Assembly (NCBI RefSeq): GCF_024139115.2
Contig: NC_085139.1
Location: forward strand, 11,069,533 to 11,133,532
Length of the DNA stretch: 64,000 nucleotides
Direction: 5' to 3'
From: Armigeres subalbatus
Lineage: Eukaryota > Arthropoda > Insecta > Diptera > Culicidae
Positions within the stretch are counted from its first letter, which is position 1; each line of letters starts with the position of its first letter. Both the position numbers and the translations under genes were made by a program. Below the pieces are notes generated by a model, which was not told the origin of the DNA, ran no database searches, and saw nothing but the letters and a program-made list of their open reading frames with translations. Of the stretch, positions 56,590 through 64,000 are shown one piece after another.

Positions 56590-59500
56590 AGAGCTCCACG
56601 TGAACCAAATACAGGTGAAATTTTACAGTCTATCCGTACTGGATCGTTGCCACAAGGCGGTTCCGGAATCACACCCGACCTTCCGGGATTCCAGAGGTTT
56701 AGCACAGTAAACCTACAAGTAGATGGGCCTTCTGCAACCCAGATTGCGGCTAGGCAAGTAATGCCAAGAGATCTTCCGTTATTCTCTGGGAATCCAGAAG
56801 ACTGGCCTGTTTTCATCAGTTCATTCAACAACTCTTCACAGGCTTGCGGCTATACCGATGCGGAAAACTTGATACGTCTTCAACGCTGTTTGAAGGGTAC
56901 GGCATTGGAAGCGGTTAGAAGTCGATTGCTGTTTCCTGCTGCAGTTCCTCATGTCATCGCTACGTTGGAGACCTTGTATGGAAAGCCGGAACATCTTATT
57001 TTCATGTTGGTGAAAAAGGTTCGTGAGGTGCTAGCACCGAAATCGGATAAACTGAAAACGCTGATTGGCTTCGGCATGGCGATACAAAACCTATGTGATC
57101 ACGTAGAAATGGGACAACAAGAAACACATCTCAACAACCTTACTCTTCTGTACGAACTAACAGTTGACAAGATTCCATCACACTTAAGGTTGGATTGGGC
57201 GCTGTTTAAGCAGGAAGCACCGGTAACCAACCTGCGAACTTTCGCTCAGTTTATGTCGAGACTTGTGACTGCCGCAGCGGACGTGACTCTACACATAGAA
57301 CCAAGAGCAATGCAGAAGGTAAAGCTGGAGAAACCCAGAGAAAAGATTTTTTTGGGAGCGCACGCCGGATCAAAACACATCAACGATGCGACGAAGATGA
57401 GCGGGTCACAAGGGCACTCAGGACGATCGGAAAATTCTATTGTCTGTCTAGTGTGCAAGGATACAGGACATAAGGTCAGGGAATGCAAGCAATTTGGTGA
57501 TATGACGGTAGATGAGCGGTGGAAAACTATTCAAGCTTATTCACTTTGTCGAACTTGTATCGGCGCTCATGGGAAACGACCATGCAAGTCTAAAAAGTTG
57601 TGTGATATAGAAGGGTGTCAAGCAAAACATCATACTCTTCTACACTCGACTCAAACCCGTTCAGAAGTATCAGAACCTATTCGTGGAATTATGAATCATC
57701 ATCACGCAGCTCGTTCCAGTCTATTTCGTATTCTTCCAGTAACACTATTCGCTAACAATCGTTCTATCGTGGTATACGCTTTTCTCGATGAGGGATCGTC
57801 ACGAACACTGATTGAGGAGGATGTCATCAAGCGACTAGGGGTAGACGGAGAACCTAGCCCGTTATGCCTTCAATGGACGGCGAACATCAAGAGATTTGAG
57901 AAGAACTCGAGGAAGGTTAGCCTGGAGATAGCAGGAGGCAGCAAGAATTACCGATACCAGCTGTTCGATGCACAAACCGTGAACCGACTGGATCTGCCTC
58001 GGCAGTCAATGCGCTATGCAGAGATGGTGGCGAAGTATCCCTATTTGGAAGGATTGCCTATCGAGGATTATGCAAATGCCGTTCCGAAAATACTGATCGG
58101 CAATGACCATTCGCATCTAGGAGCTAGTTTGAAGATAAGAGAAGGGAACCCACAAGAACCAATTGCCGCCAAATCACGTCTAGGATGGACCATCTATGGA
58201 TCGGTATCCGGAGCAAGCGAGAGAGCTCTAAGTTTTCACATTTGCAGTTGTGAAACAAACGCTTCTCTTCATGAATTGGTGAAGAAATATTTCTCCATCG
58301 AAAGCCTGGGAGTGAAGGCCATTGACTGTCCGGAATCGAAAGAAGTTCAGAGAGCTAATCGAATTCTGCAGCATACTACGAGGCGCGTCGGACAGCGATA
58401 TGAAACAGGCCTCATATGGAAGTACGACACGATTAAATTTCCCGACAGTTATCAAATGGCCAAGAAACGAATGCTTTGTTTGGAGCGACGAATGGCTAAG
58501 AATTCGATAATAGGAAACAGCGTTAAGAAACAAATGATTGAATACCAAGAAAAGGGGTATATACATCCAGCGACCGAAGCGGAAATGAAGGAAGCTGACC
58601 CTCAGAAAATCTGGTACTTACCACTAGGCGTTGCTCTGAATCCCAAAAAGCCGGATAAAATCCGAATATTCTGCGATGCAGCAGCTATGGTGGAAGGAGT
58701 CTCACTAAACTCCATGCTGTTGAAGGGACCAGATCTGATTAGTTCTCTACCTGTGGTACTGTTTGGATTCCGGGAGAAACGCTACGCAATCTGCGCCGAC
58801 ATCAAAGAGATGTTCCATCAGATTCAAATAAGAAAAGAGGACCGGAACGCTCAGCGGCTGTTGTGGAGAGATGATACAGAAACCGAACCAGTAACGTACA
58901 TTATGGACGTGGCCACATTTGGCTCCACATGCTCCCCTTGTTCCGCCCAGTATGTTAAAAATCTGAATGCTTCCTCTCAAGCGGTAGAGTTCCCAAGGGC
59001 GGCCGATGCTATAATCAGGAAACATTATGTCGACGACTACCTGGATAGTGCAGACACAATAGACGAAGCAGTGCAGCTGGCGAAGGATGTACGGACCGTA
59101 CATTTTCGGGGTGGATTTCATATCAGAAACTGGATGTCAAACTCCGGAGAAGTACTCAGACGAGTCGGGGAAACCAGTTCAGCAACAAAAAAGGACCTCG
59201 TGCTAGATAGAACCAGTGCTACGGAACGGATTCTCGGAATGCTATGGAGCCCCGAGCAAGATGAGTTCAGCTATTCTGCTAGTATGCTAGTAGCTCAGCA
59301 GCGTCCGACCAAGCGCATAGTTCTCCGAGTGGTGATGAGTCTGTTTGACCCTTTAGGACTCATGTCATTCTTTGTCATTCACGGCAAGATTCTAATTCAG
59401 GATATTTGGAGAGCGAAGACAGAGTGGGATGAACCTATCCCCGAGAAGCTGTGTCAGCGTTGGTGGCAGTGGACAAAGTTGTGTGAACAATTGGATTGTA

Positions 59501-60117
59501 TTCGCATTGCTCGTTGCTACTTCCCGGATCGGCACACGAACGAGTTCCTATCGTTACAGCTCCACGTTTTCGTTGACGCCAGTGAAGGAGCCTATGCCTG
59601 CGTGGCGTACTTGAGAGCTGAATACGATGGAACGGTGGAATGTGCACTTGTGGCCGCTAAGTCAAAAGTTGCGCCTCTGAAATCTTTATCGATTCCACGC
59701 TTGGAGCTTCAAGCGGCTGTACTCGGAGTACGCTTACAGAAAATGATCCGCCAGGCGCACGGTCTGGCAATAGGGGAGTGTTTCTACCATACCGACTCTA
59801 AGAATGTATTGGCGTGGATTAAGTCGGATCACCGCAACTATCGACAGTTTGTGGCCGTAAGGGTTGGAGAAATCCTGACTGAATCAACCGAACAGGAGTG
59901 GCGCTGGGTCCCATCTAAGGAAAACGTTGCAGATGACGCCACAAAGTGGGGAAACGGACCTTGCTTTTTACCGCATAGCCGTTGGTTTCGAGGGCCTGAA
60001 TTTTTATATCGTGTGGAAAACGAGTGGCCAGTAGATAAACAGAGTAAATATGAGACAACAGACGAGATACGGACTTGTTTGGTTCACCAGCGAAACGCTG
60101 CAATTTATGTCGATTGA
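56590..60117 (+). pseudogene. BEL-2 Gag-protease-RT-RNase H
   Basis: This frame is open after a stop at 56587-56589 and follows a frame change around 56311-56420. Gag (DUF1759-like) has LFSGNPEDWPVF and RLQRCLKGTALEAV near 56780-56910. Zinc knuckles follow (CLVCKDTGHKVREC near 57445). The protease has FLDEGSSRTLI near 57781. The RT has DIKEMFHQI near 58801 and catalytic YVDDYLDS near 59025. The connection is FDPLGLMSF. RNase H has FVDASEGAYA near 59569 and HTDSKNVLAWI near 59788. The frame stops soon after RNase H because the segment leading to the integrase zinc finger is missing; the residual CNLCRL of that finger appears in another frame at 60095. Confidence 0.88.
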
Positions 60118-61096
60118 GAAAAACGGCACCTTCTGTGCCGCGAATGGCGCCGCTGCCTGAGACGAGAACACAAGCATTTACGCGACCTTTCTCGTACGTA
60201 GGATTGGACTACTTTGGCCCCCTAGCAGTTCGCGTAGGTAGGGCAACCGTCAAAAGGTGGGTCGCTTTGTTTACGTGCCTGACCATCCGTGCCGTGCACT
60301 TAGAAGTGGTTCACTCGCTCAGTACGGAGTCGTGGAATTTCACAGCGACAATGGCACTAACTTTGTCGGTGCCAGTAATGATCTACGAAAAGAGCTGACC
60401 AATGTTAATGCTGAGCTTGCAGAGACGTTCACCAACTCTACTACGAGATGGTGCTTCATTCCACCGTCGGCGCCACACATGGGCGGAGCATGGGAGAGGC
60501 TTGTTAGATCTATCAAGACAGCCCTGCAAGCTATGTATACTACTAGGATCCCAGATGAGGAAACTTTCGGGACTCTTATCGTGGAGGCAGAATCGATCGT
60601 GAATTCTAGACCTCTAACCTTTGTTCCGGTGGATCCAAACCAGGAGGAAGCACTAACTCCAAACCACTTCCTCTTGTTAAGTTCAAGGGGAGTAACGCAA
60701 CCGGTGAAATCTTTAGCGGAACCAGGACAAGCCTGTAAAAGCAGCTGGAATTTATGCCGTATCATGGTCGACTCGTTTTGGAGACGATGGATCCGGGAAT
60801 ACCTTCCCACGATAGCTAGAAGAACTAAATGGTTCGAAGAAGTTAAACCAGTGGACGTAGGAGACTTGGTTATAGTTGTAACCGAAGTGGCACGCAATGG
60901 ATGGATCAGAGGACGTATTATTGAAGTTATTCGAGGACGTGACGGGAGAATTCGACAGGCGGTTGTGCAGACTTCAAAGGGAGTGATCCGTCGGCCGATT
61001 GCAAAGTTGGCTGTATTGGATGTAATGAATAGTAACGTTGCCCAGAAGAAGTCAGGGACAAGTTACGAGTCGGGGAATGTTGAGAACCGCTGTTGA
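60090..61096 (+). pseudogene. BEL-2 integrase, internally deleted
   Basis: The first part (60090-60330) has CNLCRLRKTAP, PRMAPLPETR, YVGLDYFGPL with the first catalytic Asp, and LTIRAVHLEVVHSLSTES. The reading then changes frame near 60330 to EFHSDNGTNFVGA (second Asp), PSAPHMGGAWERLVRSIK and VEAESIVNSRPLT (Glu), followed by the C-terminal DUF5641-like part (VGDLVIVVTEV..., GRDGRIRQAVV). Between STES and EFHSDN the usual alpha-helical segment is missing, consistent with a deletion of some tens of bases. The frame ends at 61096, 19 bp inside the 3' LTR. Confidence 0.85.
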
Positions 61097-61598
61097 AAAT
61101 CATGAATACCCCTCGGCTGGCGATTGTTGCGCTTGTCCGTCTAGAGGTGATCGTTCCGGTAAACATGCACCGGTCGATGTCAAGAAGTTGGTGGGATGAA
61201 AAATAGAAGCAGAGATAGGAAAAACACCAATTGAGCACATTGAGATAGATTGTGAAGGACAAGCTCAACACTTAATTTCTAAAACTTACACTATATTCGT
61301 TGAATTAAAATTATTGGATTAGAACAGCACATTGAAATAGTGAGTACAACAACAAAATAACATTAAAATCACTAGTATTAATAAACATGCACTACAGGTG
61401 TTAGGTTGCAAAAGCATCGAACGTATTTTGTTTGGGAGACAGACAGTTGAAGGTTAGACTCGATGTATGTATGCACCTTATTAAGATTGAGCGCCTATTA
61501 TAATAAAAAATGTAGCTTTTAGCATCTTCATGTACCACAACACATAACGGAGTTTGCTCAAAAGAGGTCCGAACCACCCGAACAATACGTCCCCAACA
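61078..61598 (+). repeat. BEL-2 3' LTR
   Basis: 521 bp, same boundaries as the 5' LTR. A purine-rich GTCGGGGAA just before it is the likely polypurine tract. Confidence 0.95.
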
Positions 61599-61603
61599 GT
61601 CAC

Positions 61604-61800
61604 TATCGACTAAGTCACTAAAAAGTAGAGAGGTTACCAAATTTCGTTCAATGGTCGTTTGACCAAAGGGCTGTTTCGCCGTAAATGTCATTTGGTCATT
61701 TGGGGGAAGACATTTTTACCATATTATCCATTCAGTAATTGACATTGGGCCCATTCTGTCAAACGACCATTTCGGACAAACATATGCTGTGCATATGCAA
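61604..61800. repeat. TTTGGCC-type degenerate repeats, right of BEL-2
   Basis: CAATGGTCGTTTGACC, GTCATTTGGTCATTTGG and AAACGACCATTTCGG words continue the type seen at 54123-54743, showing that BEL-2 inserted into this repeat field. Confidence 0.7.
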
Positions 61801-62050
61801 AGCCAAGACATTTAACGAATTTCTCATGTAAATTCCGACGAATTTCTTGCTAAAATTCCGATTTTTTTTTGGGGATTTCAAAGAGCTTTTGTTGGAAATT
61901 TCAAAGTTATTGTGGATAATCCAAAAATATTTTCCAAATGAAAATTTTGGAAAAACTTTATATGCCAAGACTCATTAGATTTGTCTTGGAATATCCCGAA
62001 AAAAAGCAATAGTAAATCCTAAAAAACCCAGATCCACCTAGCGTTGGTGG
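61801..62050. other. AT-rich spacer
   Basis: No gene. CCCAGATCCACCTAGCG near 62028 often accompanies the next element in culicine DNA in my recollection and may belong to it. Confidence 0.35.
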
Positions 62051-62475
62051 TGCCTTTCTCGCGCATTAAAATAATAAGAAAAACACATAAGAGAGGTCGA
62101 AATAGCACTTTAGGGGGATAGATTTTACTTTTTCCATCAAATCATATGCATTTGCGGTGGGACCCTTGGCAGAAAATCAATGTTTTTTTCAATAACTTTG
62201 GAACGCAATGACCGATCGGGCCAATTTTCAATAGGAAACAACTAGACCGCAATCCGCGTCGACTGCAACTTGTTGCGAGCAAATCGAATAATGCTAAGTA
62301 CCAAAGTACCAAAGTACATTTTTGTACACACACACACACATACAGACATCACCTCAATTCGTCGACCTTGGTCGATTGGTATATATAACACTATGGGTCT
62401 CCGAGCCTTCTATCAAAAGTTCGGTTTTGGAGTAATGCTATAGCCTTTACGTATACTTTGTATACGAGAAAGGCA
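62051..62475 (-). mobile_element. 425-bp GCCTTTCTCG interspersed element
   Basis: The ends TGCCTTTCTCG (62051-62061) and CGAGAAAGGCA (62465-62475) are an 11-bp inverted repeat. A short ACACACACACACACA run lies at 62325-62339. Read on the minus strand, the right half matches 47854-48012. No target duplication is clear, and the true left end may be further out. Confidence 0.6.
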
Positions 62476-62680
62476 AAAACGTAATAAAAATCACCACGCC
62501 GATTCACGCCGCCGCTGCCGCCGGCTAAAACGGCTTTTGGCGTGACGCCGACAACCCAGGTGCCGCCGACAAAAAATTTGACAAACGCCACCGCAGCCGA
62601 ATTTCGGACCGGCGCACACCTCTAGCGGGCTTGGCCTGACTCTGAACCTGTACTTGTAATGGACGACAAAATCTTTGAAG
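62476..62680. other. GC-richer spacer before the satellite
   Basis: CACGCCG and GCCGCCG-rich words (62500-62620). No gene was supported; the minus-strand frame at 62391-62591 is probably chance. Confidence 0.35.
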
Positions 62681-63206
62681 AATGCTATGCTAATGCTATG
62701 CTAATGCTATGCTAATGCTATGCTAATGCTATGCTAATGCTATGCTAATGCTATGCTAATGCTATGCTAATGCTATGCTAATGCTATGCTAATGCTATGC
62801 TAATGCTATGCTAATGCTATGCTAATGCTATGCTAATGCTATGCTAATGCTATGCTAATGCTATGCTAATGCTATGCTAATGCTATGCTAATGCTATGCT
62901 AATGCTATACTAATGCTATGCTAATGCTATGCTAATACTATGCTAATGCTATGCTAATGCTATGCTAATGCTATGCTAATGCTATGCTAATGCTATGCTA
63001 ATGCTATGCTAATGCTATGCTAATGCTATGCTAATGCTATGCTAATGCTATGCTAATGCTATGCTAATGCTATGCTAATGCTATGCTAATGCTATGCTAA
63101 TGCTATGCTAATGCTATGCTAATGCTATGCTAATGCTATGCTAATGCTATGCTAATGCTATGCTAATGCTATGCTAATGCTATGCTAATGCTATGCTAAT
63201 GCTATG
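62681..63206. repeat. 11-bp satellite AATGCTATGCT
   Basis: About 48 tandem units of the 11-bp AATGCTATGCT over 526 bp, nearly identical; visible variants include ATACTAATGC near 62907 and TAATACTATG near 62934. Such homogeneity suggests recent expansion, or collapse of a longer array in the assembly. Confidence 0.97.
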
Positions 63207-63247
63207 AGTTGTGATTCATTTTTCGTGGCAGTTTATTTGACCTAATT

Positions 63248-63561
63248 AAGAAGCACGGGTCCCTCCTTAGCCGTGCGGTAAGACGCGCGGTTACAAAGCA
63301 AGACCATGCTGAAGGTGGCTGGGTTCGCTTCCCGGTGCCGATCTAGGCAATTTTCGGATTGGAAATTGTTTCGACTTCCCTGTTGTTGTTTCGACTTCCC
63401 GTGCTAGCCTCGATATATGAATGCAAAAATGGTAACCTGGCTTAGAAACCTCGCAGTTAATAACTGTGGAAGTGCTTAATGAACATTAAGCTGCGAGGCG
63501 GCTCTGTCCCAGTGTGGGGATGTAATGCCAAGAAGAAGAAGAAGAAGAAGAAGAAGAAGCA
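63248..63561 (+). mobile_element. Feilai-like tRNA-derived SINE
   Basis: The head has TTAGCCGTGCGGTAAGACGCG (A-box side) and GGCTGGGTTCGCTTCCC (B-box side). A body with AACCTCGCAGTTAATAACTG and GAGGCGGCTCTGTCCC follows, then a (GAA)n tail at 63531-63559. This matches my knowledge of Feilai, the abundant Aedes SINE family. Short AAGAAGCA words flank it (63248-63255 and about 63554-63561), a possible but low-complexity duplication. Confidence 0.8.
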
Positions 63562-64000
63562 GCACCTGAAAAATATTGCAAAATGAAAGTTTTATATCAG
63601 GTGAATCCCCCAGCGAGAAAATTCACCAATTTCATCTCAAAATTCACCCGACAAATTAAGTTGTTATGCAAATTTTGCGACTGCGCTGATCATAGATGAC
63701 CAACGTGCCCCGTGTTGGTAATTTTTGGGATATTCAGAGCGGAAAACCCATATTCAAATGCACTATAGGTTTACAAGAAATGTTTTAACTCGCGGTTTGA
63801 TTCGTACATGGAAAATCTGATAAAAAAAAACGATTTTAATTTTTATGTATAAGAGTAACTGCATATAGGACATTCACTGATACGAATGGAAACACCTGCT
63901 ATATCCCTAGAGTACTTTTCATTTGAGCAGGGCTCTAATTCATGTGTCTGTCTTTCTCCTACCATACAAATTTTTCAATGAATGGCTGTTACAATTAATT
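63562..64000. other. Right edge, nothing recognised
   Basis: AT-rich sequence to the end of the window. No gene, repeat array or element end seen. Confidence 0.4.

Larger units (their letters stand above)
54744..61603 (+). mobile_element. BEL-2, young BEL/Pao LTR retrotransposon with GTCAC duplication
   Basis: The element body is 54749-61598 (6850 bp), flanked by GTCAC at 54744-54748 and 61599-61603. The two 521-bp LTRs differ at only two positions by my comparison, so insertion was recent. The coding content and order (PHD/coiled coil, Gag, protease, RT, RNase H, integrase) identify BEL/Pao. The coding region nevertheless carries a frameshift, a stop and two deletions, so this copy is non-autonomous. 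Confidence 0.95.

Noticed and set aside
62681..63206. Possible CRISPR-like array
   Set aside because: Units are contiguous with no spacers, and the organism is an insect.

Overview
This window looks like nuclear DNA from a mosquito, most probably an Aedes-type culicine. The reasons are the density of RTE-clade LINEs, BEL/Pao LTR elements, a Feilai-like tRNA-derived SINE, many short terminal-inverted-repeat elements, short introns of about 70-140 bp, and an insect-type serine protease homolog. Species is inferred from family resemblance and was not proven by a search. Nothing here looks bacterial: no operons, ribosome binding sites or CRISPR.

Only two host genes can be supported. The first (20218-20676, +) is the last two visible exons of a protein related to myosin regulatory light chain, with a degenerate EF-hand. 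The second (46091-45091, -) is a complete two-exon secreted serine protease homolog of 309 residues that has lost the catalytic His and Ser.

Layout: 1-13700 is an old minus-strand BEL/Pao element (BEL-1), broken by deletions, by a 595-bp inverted-repeat element, and by about 7.4 kb of foreign DNA between its pol and its left LTR. That foreign DNA carries an RTE LINE (RTE-A copy 1) with a perfect 15-bp target duplication and a 23-bp minisatellite. 13800-19100 is a nest: remnants of a second LINE (RTE-B), a 707-bp foldback element, and RTE-A copy 2 inserted with a 12-bp duplication inside the RTE-B endonuclease reading frame and itself carrying a 378-bp MITE. 20.2-20.7 kb holds the light-chain-like gene. 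22.03-33.2 kb is a striking low-complexity block of about 11 kb that alternates between AT-rich TTTAGC words and GC-rich CCCAGC words, ends in clean 11-bp repeats, and abuts a satellite of about 150 bp. 34.7-37.5 kb is another RTE-B copy. 37.5-45 kb is gene-poor and includes a hAT-like MITE (8-bp duplication) with a second MITE nested in it. 45.1-46.1 kb is the protease homolog. 47.8-53.0 kb holds several inverted-repeat elements and RTE-A copy 3, split by a 1327-bp element. 53.7-54.1 kb is a young SINE with a 15-bp duplication.

54749-61598 is a 6.85-kb BEL/Pao element (BEL-2) whose 521-bp LTRs differ at only two positions and are flanked by the 5-bp duplication GTCAC. It encodes a PHD finger and coiled coil, Gag, protease, RT, RNase H and integrase, but its coding region has a frameshift, a stop and two deletions. 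The right end has a near-perfect 11-bp satellite (62681-63206) and a Feilai-like SINE.

The main story is repeated nesting of mobile elements around two small insect genes. Because several families occur more than once, some occupied sites can be compared with matching empty sites within the window.
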